Of a stretch of DNA of 64,000 nucleotides, positions 8,133 through 16,548 are shown piece after piece. The position numbers were made by a program, and so were the translations under genes. The notes under the pieces were generated by a model. The model did not search any database. It saw nothing but the letters and a program-made list of their open reading frames with translations, and was not told where the DNA came from. The first letter of the stretch is position 1. The number at the start of each line of letters is the position of its first letter. Source of the stretch: Opitutaceae bacterium. Its GTDB lineage: Bacteria > Verrucomicrobiota > Verrucomicrobiia > Opitutales > Opitutaceae. Location of the stretch: contig JANQSC010000081.1 of assembly GCA_028284235.1 (NCBI GenBank), positions 1 to 64,000 on the forward strand, written 5' to 3'.

Positions 8133-9410
8133 CTAAAGGGAAGTCAGCTGTTCGGGTGTCGGGTCGCCGGGTTCGAGGAGGTAGAGGTAGAGGATGGCCA
8201 TGACGTCTACCGGCTTGTCGGTCGTATTCAAATACTGGGTAACGAGCTCGTAGCGATGGTCCTCGTGGATGACGATCCCTTCCTCAGAGGCGATTTCCGT
8301 CATTTGCTTCACGCCCCAGCGATCGTCGAAATCCTTCGACTCGATCGACACCACCGTCTCGCCGGTGGTCAGGTCGACCAGCTTGAGCCACTCGCCGGTC
8401 GGGTGCAGGTGGCCGGTGATGTAGTGGGCGGAGGTCGTCCCGGGCAGCTTGAGCTGTTCGGTAACTTCCGAGCGGTACACATGTCGGCCAGGCGGGACCA
8501 TCCAGTGGATTGTGTTGGCGTCCCCGAATTGCTGGATTATGCCGCCTTCGGAAGCGTTCACAACGCAACAGGACGCGCCCGGGTGGGTCGCAGCCGCGTT
8601 GTCGACCCCTCCGAATCCAAGACTTTCAAACAGGCTCGGTTTCTCCCCCAGCTGGTTGTCCGGTTCGGAGATGGCGCAGGCTTCGCCGGAATGGGCTTGG
8701 GTGGGAAGCTCGCAGAGTTCCGGCTCGGGAACTTCCTTGTGCTGCTGGTAGACGGTCAACCCCCGCATGAAGAGCGATTTCATCGGCCGCGTCTCGCCTC
8801 GATCGTAATGGACCGTCGTCTTCATGCGAATCTCCTTCGGGGCATTCCGGGGATTCTGGTTCAGGGCCATTGTAAAATTGTCGACGGTTGTCTGGCTACG
8901 GATCGGCACTCCGAATCCTTCCGGCAGCCGGATGTCCCACTTGCCCGGGACCAAGGTAAAGAGCCGCCACTGGGTGTTCGTGGGCGTTCCGAATCCCGCG
9001 TTGTGGGCGTCGGGCCCGCCGGTTTCCCGGCTAATCGTAAGATTGCTGTGACAGAAAAACTCTTTCGAAACGGCCTCTGTTAGGGTCTCGTCGTAGAGGT
9101 CCACCGAAAGCCCGGTCAACCAGATAACATCGTCCCCGCCGAGGGATTCCCGGAGGCGAAGCAACTGGTAGCTTGCCGGACCCTCCATCGATTGATAGCG
9201 TCGCTTCAACTCGTAAGGCAACGAGACCAATTCGATAGCCCCTTCGCCACTCGGCGACTCGTTGACCGCGGAGACGACGCCTCCAGTGCGGATGATGCTT
9301 TCGCCCAGGCGGAAATTGGGACCGTACAGAATCCACGCTTCCACGCCGACCCCGAGGGCCGCGACTGCTAGTAGTACCTTCAAGAGGGGGCTGCCTTTCA
9401 ATCCACTCAC
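8133..9410 (-). CDS. Membrane-anchored exported protein, possibly PHM-fold-like metal protein
   Basis: 425 residues. The GTG start is supported by a strong ribosome-binding site (AGGAGGAGG directly upstream). One N-terminal membrane segment (about residues 9-29) anchors or exports it. I do not recognise the family with certainty. 'FFCHSNL' (about residue 117) and, later, 'HYITGHLHPTGEWLKLVDLTTGE' with 'IHEDHRYELVTQYLNTTDKPVDVMAILYLYL' resemble the metal-ligand region of copper type II ascorbate-dependent (PHM-like) monooxygenase folds, where His-x-His ligands sit in a beta-sandwich. Several Cys residues in the middle suggest disulfides. It converges on the cupin gene and is not clearly in an operon. 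Enzymatic activity is unproven. Confidence 0.5.
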   Translation of the reverse strand: MSGLKGSPLLKVLLAVAALGVGVEAWILYGPNFRLGESIIRTGGVVSAVNESPSGEGAIELVSLPYELKRRYQSMEGPASYQLLRLRESLGGDDVIWLTGLSVDLYDETLTEAVSKEFFCHSNLTISRETGGPDAHNAGFGTPTNTQWRLFTLVPGKWDIRLPEGFGVPIRSQTTVDNFTMALNQNPRNAPKEIRMKTTVHYDRGETRPMKSLFMRGLTVYQQHKEVPEPELCELPTQAHSGEACAISEPDNQLGEKPSLFESLGFGGVDNAAATHPGASCCVVNASEGGIIQQFGDANTIHWMVPPGRHVYRSEVTEQLKLPGTTSAHYITGHLHPTGEWLKLVDLTTGETVVSIESKDFDDRWGVKQMTEIASEEGIVIHEDHRYELVTQYLNTTDKPVDVMAILYLYLLEPGDPTPEQLTSL

Positions 9411-9735
9411 CCTCCTCCTATCGGATTTCGGCCCGAGAACCTTACTCGACCGAGGAGAATGCCTAGTGGAGGGCGGGACAGGAGGCTACGCGAGAGAGTT
9501 AAACAGTGATCTCTTCGAGATCAAATGCCGCGAAGCGGCAACCACCGACTACGCCGGGGTCCTCGACAGGATTGCTTCGCGAACAGGATCTTGTGACTGC
9601 CATTGAAGGACGAGTGCTCGATCGCAGTATGGAGCAATGGCCCCACAAGAGTCCTGCCACTCTCGATAGAGAGAGATCCTGGCCCCGGCAAGGCCGGGGA
9701 TCCAGCGCAGCGATGTTAAAAACTCTCTTTCGTCG
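9411..9735. other. Intergenic region with small hairpins, no gene
   Basis: No coding sequence is convincing here. It contains GATCTC-TTC-GAGATC (9508-9522), TGCCGC-GAA-GCGGCA (9526-9540) and CCCCGG-CAAGG-CCGGGG (9683-9699). The last resembles the 8017-8032 hairpin and, like it, is flanked by GATCC. The region separates the end of the SDR gene from the GTG start of the membrane-anchored protein, so a promoter for the latter should lie at its left end. Confidence 0.5.
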
Positions 9736-10482
9736 CTACCCTCTCCCAACGAAGGGCATTCTCGTGGTCATGACCGTCATCGTCAGGACATTCGCGTCGA
9801 GCGGCAGGCCCGCCATGTAGAGGACCGCTTCGGCCACGTGCTCGACCGACATGGTCGGCTCGGGTTTCAGAGTCAAGTCGGCCTGCAGTACGCCCCCTTT
9901 CATTTTGGAAGTCATGTCCGTAGTCGCGTTGCCGATGTCGATCTGGCCGCAGGCGATATTGTATTTCCTCCCATCGAGAGCCGTGGACTTGGTCAGTCCC
10001 GTGATCGCGTGCTTGGTGGACGTGTAGGGGGCCGAGTTGGGCCGTGGCGTCTGAGACGAAATCGATCCGTTGTTGATAATGCGACCGCCCATGGGATCCT
10101 GGGTTTTCATGACCCGAAACGCGGCCTGGGTGCACAGGAAAGGTCCCGTCAAGTTCACGTCCACCACCGCCTTCCAGTCTTCGAAGGAAAGCTCTTCGAG
10201 CAAATCGGCCGAACCGAATCCTCCCGCGTTGTTGAATAGCACGTCGACTCGCCCGTAGGCGTCCACCGCGATCGCGAAGAGCGCCTCGACCGATTCCGGC
10301 CGCGTCACGTCGGTCGGCACCGCCAGGGCCTGGCCTCCGGCCTCCGCGATCTCCGCGACGACCGCATCCAACGGCTCCGGCCGTCTTCCCGCTACCACCA
10401 CCTGGTAGCCCGTTTTCGCCAATGCCCGGGCAACGCTTTTCCCAATGCCCGAGCCGCCTCCTGTAATAATTGCAACGCTCAT
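9736..10482 (-). CDS. Short-chain dehydrogenase/reductase (SDR)
   Basis: 248 residues from the ATG at 10482; an in-frame start 27 bases further upstream would add residues before the first beta-strand and is less likely. Classical SDR features are all present: TGGGSGIG dinucleotide-binding motif (residues 7-14), NNAG (84-87), and the catalytic triad Ser140/142, Tyr153 and Lys157 in a 'YTSTK' motif. NAD(P)-dependent oxidation or reduction of a small alcohol or ketone is expected; the substrate cannot be told. It is divergent from the rhodanese-thioredoxin gene, with a 92-base gap that must hold both promoters. Confidence 0.9.
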   Translation of the reverse strand: MSVAIITGGGSGIGKSVARALAKTGYQVVVAGRRPEPLDAVVAEIAEAGGQALAVPTDVTRPESVEALFAIAVDAYGRVDVLFNNAGGFGSADLLEELSFEDWKAVVDVNLTGPFLCTQAAFRVMKTQDPMGGRIINNGSISSQTPRPNSAPYTSTKHAITGLTKSTALDGRKYNIACGQIDIGNATTDMTSKMKGGVLQADLTLKPEPTMSVEHVAEAVLYMAGLPLDANVLTMTVMTTRMPFVGRG

Positions 10483-10574
10483 GTAATTCAGTTGTCTCAC
10501 AACTAACACGCATTCACGCTCCCATTACAACACCAAGGTCGAACCACCCGACGAACCGAACCCAGCCTACCGTC

Positions 10575-11306
10575 ATGAAACACTCGCCCATCCGCTTGCT
10601 CGCGCTCATCGCAGTCGCCGCTGCATCGCTGACAACCGCCAACGCCGACACGCGCATCGAGAACGTGTCCGCCACCGAGTTCCAAGCCCTTGCCGCTCAG
10701 CAGAACGGCATCATCCTCGACGTGCGCACGCCCGAGGAAGTCGCCCAAGGCAAGATCCCCGGCGCCAGCGTGCTCAATATCTACGACGACGACTTCGAGC
10801 GGAAGCTCAACCTCATGCAGAAAGACAAGCCCATCTACGTCTACTGCCGATCCGGGGGACGCAGCTCCCAAGCCGCCCGGAAGATGGTCGAACTCGGGTT
10901 CAGCGCCGTCTACAATCTCGACGGGGGGATCGGCGCTTGGAACAAAGCGAACCTGCCCACGCAAATCGCTCCCGCCGCGCCGGCAAAAAAGGCCCCCAGC
11001 CTCTCACTCGACGCGTTTCGCGGAAAACTCGGGGCGAGAGAAGTGGTTCTCGTCGACTTCCACACCCAATGGTGCGCCCCTTGCAAGCAGATGGAGCCAA
11101 TTGTGGAATCACTCCGGACCGAAGTCGCCGATTCGGCGGATGTCCTAAAGATCGACGTCGACGCGAACCCCGAGATTGCCGAGGCCTACGCAGTCCAGGG
11201 CGTACCCGTCTTCGCTCTCTTCGTCGACGGCAAAGAAACCTGGCGTCACTCCGGTATTGTCGACGCCGATACGCTACGCCAGAAAATCGCGACTGCTAAA
11301 AAGTAG
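10575..11306 (+). CDS. Exported rhodanese-thioredoxin fusion protein
   Basis: 243 residues from the ATG at 10575, chosen because it starts a clean signal peptide (residues 1-24, ending ANA). Residues about 28-130 form a rhodanese domain with 'ILDVRTPEE' and the active-site loop Cys91-R-S-G-G-R. A linker rich in Ala and Pro (131-142) leads to a thioredoxin domain with Trp166-Cys-Ala-Pro-Cys170. The fusion suggests a periplasmic sulfur-transfer enzyme whose persulfide or disulfide is handled by the attached thioredoxin; that coupling is inference. Repeat B follows its stop. Confidence 0.88.
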   Translation: MKHSPIRLLALIAVAAASLTTANADTRIENVSATEFQALAAQQNGIILDVRTPEEVAQGKIPGASVLNIYDDDFERKLNLMQKDKPIYVYCRSGGRSSQAARKMVELGFSAVYNLDGGIGAWNKANLPTQIAPAAPAKKAPSLSLDAFRGKLGAREVVLVDFHTQWCAPCKQMEPIVESLRTEVADSADVLKIDVDANPEIAEAYAVQGVPVFALFVDGKETWRHSGIVDADTLRQKIATAKK

Positions 11307-11334
11307 GGACTGTAGGCCCGACAATCCACTCGTG

Positions 11335-11410
11335 TTAAAACCCGCCGGGACGGCGGGTTCCACCTTCATGCGATTGAGCTTAAGGTGGAACGCGCCGTCC
11401 CGGCGCGTTT
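11335..11410. repeat. Two-hairpin palindromic repeat, family B copy 1
   Basis: Hairpin 1 is CCCGCC-GGGAC-GGCGGG (11341-11357); hairpin 2 is CGCGCC-GTCCC-GGCGCG (11391-11407). The flanks TTCCACCTT (11358-11366) and AAGGTGGAA (11382-11390) are exact inverted copies, so the unit can also fold as a cruciform. The same sequence recurs at 26113-26229. It lies between the rhodanese-thioredoxin gene and a convergent minus-strand gene. Confidence 0.8.
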
Positions 11411-11435
11411 ACTCATTCCAAAAGACTCTACACCA

Positions 11436-12011
11436 TCACTTATTCTTCGGCGGCGTGATCATAATATGGGCGCGATGCGTCCCGGGATTCATGATCCAAG
11501 GTCCGCCCGGCCCCGTCGGCCCCAGAGGCAGTCCAGTACTCTCCGCGGTAGCGAACGGAATATAAAATACGTATCTCAAGTGTGAATTCTCAACTTCCTT
11601 TGTATCCGCGTTCACCTGACCGGTGAGCACGTAAAGCAAGGCCCGATCCGGCATCTCCAAGGCACCCGACTTCGCTTCCACCTCTCGAATCTGAAAAATC
11701 TCGTCCGCCGACTTCCCCTCGAGCCTCAACGCGCGGCCACGAGCCATGAACGGCTCCAGACTCTCGTGGTAGCACGCCACGCTGAATCCTTTCCGAGCGG
11801 GATCGTCCGCAATACAAATCAAGTCGTTGCTCCCTTCCCGCAGCGTCCCGAAGGAACCATCGCTTTTATATCCGAGCACCGTCGACGCGGCCCGCTCGTG
11901 CTCCGGGGCGGCCAGTGTCGCCGTCGCGATTTGCCAATCCACGGAAGGATAGGTTTGCCCCCATGCGAACGTCGCAACGCACGCGCCCATAAACGCAATT
12001 AAAACTCTCAC
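11436..12011 (-). CDS. Conserved exported protein of unknown function
   Basis: 191 residues from a GTG start; the first 19 residues form a short signal peptide ending 'FAWGQ'. A later ATG (residue 8) would shorten it too much for export. The mature protein has 'CYHESLEPFMARGRAL' and ends in a Gly/Pro-rich 'GPTGPGGPWIMNPGTHRAHIMITP' stretch that looks like a conserved motif with a His pair. I recognise the general type as a hypothetical periplasmic protein, with no known role. It lies 54 bases downstream of bshA on the same strand and could be co-transcribed with it. Confidence 0.6.
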   Translation of the reverse strand: MRVLIAFMGACVATFAWGQTYPSVDWQIATATLAAPEHERAASTVLGYKSDGSFGTLREGSNDLICIADDPARKGFSVACYHESLEPFMARGRALRLEGKSADEIFQIREVEAKSGALEMPDRALLYVLTGQVNADTKEVENSHLRYVFYIPFATAESTGLPLGPTGPGGPWIMNPGTHRAHIMITPPKNK

Positions 12012-12065
12012 GCCCGCAAGCCTACAGGTTCCGACCAGAAAGGCAACCCAGAGAGCGCCAATCGC

Positions 12066-13193
12066 CTAACGAGCCCGCTGTGACTCGTAAGTTTGCAGGT
12101 AGGCATCCACCACCGCGTCCGCGGAGAACAGCGTCTCCGCCCGCGAACGAGCCCGGGCGCCCATTTCCGACCGCAGCGACGCGTCTCCGGCCAATCGAGC
12201 GATTGCTTCGCCCATACTTGAAACGTCCTCAAACGGGAGCAGGAAACCCGTCTCCCCATCGGCCACCACTTCGGGGATTCCCCCGACTGCAAACGAAACG
12301 CTGGGCAAGCCATGGCGCATCCCTTCGAGAATCCCCAAACAAAAGCTCTCGTATTCAGACGCGTACAAAGTGAAGTCCGACGCCGCGTAGTAGTTGTCGA
12401 CTTCATACGCGTCGTCGACGATGACCACATCGTCCTTCAAGCCCCGGCTTTCGATCTCCGGCAGGATTCGGGAAACGTCAGCCCCCGCTAAAATCAAGAG
12501 CTTCATCCGCTCGCCCAGTCCCGCCGCCTTGTAGCCATCCAGCATTAAGTCGATCCGCTTGATGGATCTCAAATTCGACGCGTGAATCGCCAAAACCTCG
12601 TCGCCAATATTCAATGACTGGCGAATTGCTTCCCGCGAAACCGTCACCGGTTTCGGTTCATAAAAATTCGGAATCACGTCGATCTCCGTATCCAAAGTAA
12701 ACAGTTCCTCGGTGCGCTCCTTCAAATTTCGAGAAACGCAGGTCACCTTATTGGACGCGTTCAAGACATGCTGCAACAGCGACCGGTACTCCGGCATGGC
12801 CCCCAAGTAGACAATGTCCGTTCCGTGCAGCGTCGTAATGACGGGCGGCGCCGCCACGCCAATCAGTTCCTTCGCAATCCACGCCGCCGCCGTATGCGGG
12901 ATCGCGTAGTGGGCGTGGATGATGTCGATGCGATGCTCGCGACACACCTCCGCAATTCGCGTCGCCAAGGGAAGCGTGTGGTCCGGGCTTTTGAACAAAG
13001 GAAACTCAACCGGCGTGGATTCGCAAAACGTCACGTTCGGGTGGTCGTCCTTGAGACGAAACGGCGGGCGCTCCGAGATAACAAACACCTCGTGTCCGCG
13101 GTCCGCTAAACGATGCCCCAACTCGGTCGCCAAAATTCCACTACCACCCACGGTTGGATGGCAAAGCAGCGCGATTTTCAAGTGTTCCCCCAT
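12066..13193 (-). CDS. bshA: N-acetyl-alpha-D-glucosaminyl L-malate synthase (bacillithiol biosynthesis)
   Basis: 375 residues from the ATG at 13193. It is a GT4-family glycosyltransferase with an N-terminal 'LCHPTVGGSGILATELG' loop (residues about 10-26), then 'DIIHAHYAIPHTAAAW', 'TTLHGTDI', 'CVSRNLKERT', 'VIPNF', and the C-terminal 'SEYESFCLGILEGMRHGLPSVSFAVGGIPEVV' nucleotide-sugar site. This series is characteristic of BshA, which transfers GlcNAc from UDP-GlcNAc to L-malate, the first step of bacillithiol synthesis. The adjacent bshB-type deacetylase (17-base gap) supports the assignment over a generic glycosyltransferase. Confidence 0.9.
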   Translation of the reverse strand: MGEHLKIALLCHPTVGGSGILATELGHRLADRGHEVFVISERPPFRLKDDHPNVTFCESTPVEFPLFKSPDHTLPLATRIAEVCREHRIDIIHAHYAIPHTAAAWIAKELIGVAAPPVITTLHGTDIVYLGAMPEYRSLLQHVLNASNKVTCVSRNLKERTEELFTLDTEIDVIPNFYEPKPVTVSREAIRQSLNIGDEVLAIHASNLRSIKRIDLMLDGYKAAGLGERMKLLILAGADVSRILPEIESRGLKDDVVIVDDAYEVDNYYAASDFTLYASEYESFCLGILEGMRHGLPSVSFAVGGIPEVVADGETGFLLPFEDVSSMGEAIARLAGDASLRSEMGARARSRAETLFSADAVVDAYLQTYESQRAR

Positions 13194-13210
13194 GGATCGG
13201 ATTGCGCCGA

Positions 13211-13924
13211 CTAGAATCGCGGCCCTCGCGCCGCGCAAAGTTCCGCCATCGAGCCCAGCAACACGGGGCCTTCCGAATACAGGCGTACGGCGGAGTGGAC
13301 GCCCGCTTGAATCCCCAGCGCCCGCGCTCGGGAAAGCTGCAGAGCGATGTAGTCCACATTCCCCGTCTGACTCTTGTGGCACTCCATCAGCTCCACCCAA
13401 CGGTCCACCTGGTCAGACACGTCTACCAAGATAGGCGTCAAGCCCTCCGAGCCGACCGCCTCGCTCGATACGTCGTAGAAGAACAGCGCTTGGGACGCAT
13501 GCGGGTCGAGCGTCTCCAAACCGGGCGTCTTTCCGTAGCGAGCGAGCCGATTCGCGTCCCGCGCGATCCGGCAGGTCTCCCGATGGTCCGGATGCTGGTT
13601 GGCGTGCCCGGTCGGCGCCAGGACGATATCGGGACGAAACCGGCGCATCATTTTCGCCACCTGCAATGTGATCTCCAGTCCCGCCCGCAGGCGTGTGTCC
13701 CCGGCGGTCGACGGGAACTGAATCGTCGCCCCCATCATTTCCGCCGCTTGGATCGCCTCCTCCTCGCGGACAGAGCGCGAACCATGCGTGCCGGCCTCCC
13801 CTTTTGACAACACCACGCACTCAATCGTCGCTCCACTCGCCGCGGCGCTCAGCAATGCGGCCCCGCACCCAAACTCGATATCGTCGGGATGGGCCCCGAA
13901 TGCCAGGATCTTCTTACCAGTCAT
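13211..13924 (-). CDS. bshB: N-acetylglucosaminyl-malate deacetylase, BshB1-like PIG-L protein
   Basis: 237 residues from the ATG at 13924. The zinc-site motif 'AHPDD' is at residues 11-15. It is followed by 'GEAGTHGS....R..E...AA..MGA', 'PTGHANQHPDHRE' supplying the third metal ligand, and 'MECHKSQTGNVDY' near the C-terminus, a block shared by BshB1 proteins. It removes the acetyl group from GlcNAc-malate, the second step in bacillithiol synthesis. Its start overlaps the end of the upstream BshC-like gene by 11 bases, so the two are probably translationally coupled. Cytoplasmic; no signal peptide. Confidence 0.9.
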   Translation of the reverse strand: MTGKKILAFGAHPDDIEFGCGAALLSAAASGATIECVVLSKGEAGTHGSRSVREEEAIQAAEMMGATIQFPSTAGDTRLRAGLEITLQVAKMMRRFRPDIVLAPTGHANQHPDHRETCRIARDANRLARYGKTPGLETLDPHASQALFFYDVSSEAVGSEGLTPILVDVSDQVDRWVELMECHKSQTGNVDYIALQLSRARALGIQAGVHSAVRLYSEGPVLLGSMAELCAARGPRF

Positions 13925-14693
13925 GGCTACACTCTGCATAGGCATCCCCCGAGTTTTCAATAAAATCGCGCTTCACGAACTCGATTTCCGGGGCGTCGTC
14001 CGTGTTCAAGTACTGGATCTCCCCTTCGCCCGCCACGTAGTGCGTGCATTGAACGACCGACTGCATCCAGCGTAGGCGCGTGTCCCGGGTCGGGCTGATC
14101 ATCGACTTGCAAACCTCCCCGACCTCGACGTCGATGTAGCTCCCGCCTCCTTTGAACAAGGCGAAACCGTCCCCGCGAAACCGGGCCCGAACCGTCTCGC
14201 CCTCGTACGGCGTATCCAAAAAGTAATCCTCCACGTCGATCGCGCGCTCGCGAAACGCGGGATCGCTGGAGCGGACCAGCTCGACGCCTTCGAGAAGGCC
14301 CATCGCCCGGTACATTTCAACGCAGAATTCGGCTACGTTGTCCGACTCGATTGACTTGAACAGTTCCACAAGTTCGGGCGCCACCAAGTTCGGCAAGCAG
14401 CGCCGCGTCTTCTCTTTCCAACCCGGCTTGATTGTTTTGCAATAGAGCGGTGAATACAGTTTCTGCACTTTGTTCAGAACCTCGAAGTTGATCCGTTCGA
14501 CTTTCCCCGTGTGCCGGTTGACCAGCGACGCGTTTGTTTCCCGGTGATCGTGGTCGCTGTCGTGGAGGAAGAAGACGATCCGCCCGCCCATCTCCGACTG
14601 CAGTCGACGGGCCGTCTTGATTTTGGAAAAGACGAATCGGTTCGGAAATATCCCGCAAGGCTGCTGCCCGAAGCAAATTACGGGCTCGGACAC
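13914..14693 (-). CDS. Short BshC-like protein, candidate cysteine-adding enzyme
   Basis: 259 residues from a GTG at 14691-14693 whose G overlaps the last base of the symporter stop (TAGTG on the minus strand), which strongly suggests coupled translation. 'GQQPCGIFPNRFVFSKIKTA' (9-28) and 'VFFLHDSDHDHRE' (40-52) match in order and spacing the BshC signatures 'QPGLfGGPLYt.yK...A' and 'PVFW.asEDHDf.E'. BshC, normally about 540 residues, adds cysteine to GlcN-malate in the last step of bacillithiol synthesis. Here the length is about half; the connecting and C-terminal coiled-coil parts seem to be missing or replaced by about 200 residues I do not recognise. No other BshC is in this window. Catalytic function is inference from motif and operon. 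Confidence 0.6.
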   Translation of the reverse strand: MSEPVICFGQQPCGIFPNRFVFSKIKTARRLQSEMGGRIVFFLHDSDHDHRETNASLVNRHTGKVERINFEVLNKVQKLYSPLYCKTIKPGWKEKTRRCLPNLVAPELVELFKSIESDNVAEFCVEMYRAMGLLEGVELVRSSDPAFRERAIDVEDYFLDTPYEGETVRARFRGDGFALFKGGGSYIDVEVGEVCKSMISPTRDTRLRWMQSVVQCTHYVAGEGEIQYLNTDDAPEIEFVKRDFIENSGDAYAECSHDW

Positions 14694-16387
14694 TAGGCAG
14701 TTTTCCTTCCTAGGATCAACTGCAACAAAACGCTCAACACAATCACAAGCGCGCAAGCGATCAAGTTGTACCAAAGATAACCAATATCATCCGAACTTGT
14801 TTTGTAGTGAACCAGCACCGACACCTGTGCGATCAGGCCCGCAAAGAACGCGGCGTTCGCTCTCACATACTTAATGAAAAACGCGGTTACGAACAATCCC
14901 AGCACGGTTCCGTAGAATAGGGACCCGACGATATTCACCGCCTCTATAAGGCTCTCAACCATACTAGCGAAGAGGGCGAACAAGATGGCCAGCCCGCCCC
15001 AAATTGCGGTGAGAATTCGGGACGCCTTCATGTAGTGGCGGTCGCTTCGGCCTTTCGAAAAGTGATTCTGGTAAAAATCGACCGTCGAGATTGTGGCCAA
15101 AGCGCTCAACTCCGAAGCGGTCGATGACATCGCCGCACTGAGAATGACCGCGATCAACAGCCCCACCAGCACAACCGGCAGCTCGTTTAGGATAAAGTGG
15201 ATGAAGACGTAGTCTGTCTCCTTCATGCTCGCTTCGCCGTTAGCGGCAGCGATATACTCCTTCAACTCCCGACGAGAATCCTTGATCGCATCCCCCGCGC
15301 TTTGCACTTCTTGCTTAGCCGCGTCCGCCAGCGATTCATTGCCGTCGCGAAGGGCCTTCACGTAAACGCCCATCGCCGCCCGCTGCTCGTCGAACACCTC
15401 CGAAAACGCGTCTTCGTAGGACTGATACATCTCCGCGTCTTTCGCCTCCGCGATTTCCGTATACGAACTCGGAAGAAAGGTCGCCGGCGGTTTTTCCCAT
15501 TGGTAGAAGACGAATACCAACACCCCCAGAAGCAGGATCAAAAACTGCATCGGCACCTTGAGCAAAGCGTTGAACATGAGCCCGAGGCGGCTGTCGCGCA
15601 CCGATTGCCCCGACATGTACCGCTGGGCCTGCGACTGGTCCGTTCCGAAGTAGGAAAGCGAAAGGAAAAAACCGCCGAGCAAGCCGGACCAAAGTGTGTA
15701 GCGTTCGTCGATGTCGAAGGACAAATTGACCACATTCAGGTGTCCCAGCGCGCCCGCGACGCTCAAGTTCTCCTTGAAATCCGCGTATCCAGAAATCTTG
15801 TAAACGACGATACCAAACGCCACCGCCATCCCTGAAAGGATAACCGTCATCTGGTACTTGTGCGTTACGCTCACCGCGTGCGAGCCACCGGTCACCGTGT
15901 AGATGATGACCGCGAGACCGACGCCGATCACAGTCGTATTCATATCCCAACCAAGCACGCTGGTTAGAATGATAGACGGGGCATAGATGGTAATGCCCGC
16001 TGAGAACCCGCGTTGTATAAGAAAAATCACGCTACCTAGCGTCCGCGTCTTGGAGTCGAACCGATGCTCGAGAAACTCGTAAACCGAGCACAGCTTGAGC
16101 TTGTAATACATCGGGACAAAGACGACGGCGATTAGGATCAGAGCCAATGGCATTCCAAAGTAGTTCTGCACGAAGGCCATGCCGCTGTCGTAGGCCAGAC
16201 CGGGCGTCGACAGGAAAGTGATCGCGCTGGCCTGGGTGGCCATGACCGAAAGGCCAATTGTCCCCCAGCTGTTCGAGCTGCCTTTGAGAAATTCGTCGAG
16301 CTTGCGGTCGTTGCGCGTTTTCCAAACGCCGAAAAACACGATAAGAAGAAGGGTCGCTCCAAGAGTGGCGATATCCAGAGGATTCAT
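14693..16387 (-). CDS. Sodium:solute symporter (SSS family)
   Basis: 564 residues with about 13 membrane segments. 'STPGLAYDSGMAFVQNYFG', 'YEFLEHRFDSKTRTLGS', 'YTVTGGSHAVSVTH', 'SYFGTDQSQAQRYMSG' and 'VILSAAMSSTASELSALATISTVDFYQNHF' are the successive SSS landmarks, including the Na+ site around the 'AAMSST' helix. An extra soluble loop of about 95 charged residues (about 300-395) is inserted. It sits in the middle of the thiol operon and ends in a 1-base overlap with the BshC-like gene; a 47-residue membrane protein precedes it by 17 bases. Uptake of a sugar or organic acid is possible; the substrate is unknown. Confidence 0.92.
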   Translation of the reverse strand: MNPLDIATLGATLLLIVFFGVWKTRNDRKLDEFLKGSSNSWGTIGLSVMATQASAITFLSTPGLAYDSGMAFVQNYFGMPLALILIAVVFVPMYYKLKLCSVYEFLEHRFDSKTRTLGSVIFLIQRGFSAGITIYAPSIILTSVLGWDMNTTVIGVGLAVIIYTVTGGSHAVSVTHKYQMTVILSGMAVAFGIVVYKISGYADFKENLSVAGALGHLNVVNLSFDIDERYTLWSGLLGGFFLSLSYFGTDQSQAQRYMSGQSVRDSRLGLMFNALLKVPMQFLILLLGVLVFVFYQWEKPPATFLPSSYTEIAEAKDAEMYQSYEDAFSEVFDEQRAAMGVYVKALRDGNESLADAAKQEVQSAGDAIKDSRRELKEYIAAANGEASMKETDYVFIHFILNELPVVLVGLLIAVILSAAMSSTASELSALATISTVDFYQNHFSKGRSDRHYMKASRILTAIWGGLAILFALFASMVESLIEAVNIVGSLFYGTVLGLFVTAFFIKYVRANAAFFAGLIAQVSVLVHYKTSSDDIGYLWYNLIACALVIVLSVLLQLILGRKTA

Positions 16388-16404
16388 AAATTAAAAGTGT
16401 CTCG

Positions 16405-16548
16405 CTATTGGAAGGTCTTTGTCAGCCAGGCGAAAAACGCGATCTGGGCTGCGAGCGCGGCGACGACTATCAAGTAGAGTTTCGTCCATCCCTTGGAGCT
16501 TTCGCTCTTAACGGACTTTGCTATTTCGAGTTCATGTTCACTTTCCAT
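16405..16548 (-). CDS. 47-residue single-pass membrane microprotein
   Basis: ATG at 16546-16548, TAG at 16405-16407. An acidic/polar N-terminus (residues 1-22, starting MESEHELEIAK) is followed by one membrane helix (about residues 23-43, 'KLYLIVVAALAAQIAFFAWL') and a short 'TKTFQ' tail. It overlaps the end of the PIG-L gene by 11 bases and ends 17 bases before the symporter start, so it is embedded in the operon. By analogy with small subunits that partner SSS or other transporters, it may stabilise the symporter; that is inference. The overlap and the well-formed helix argue that it is real. Confidence 0.7.
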   Translation of the reverse strand: MESEHELEIAKSVKSESSKGWTKLYLIVVAALAAQIAFFAWLTKTFQ

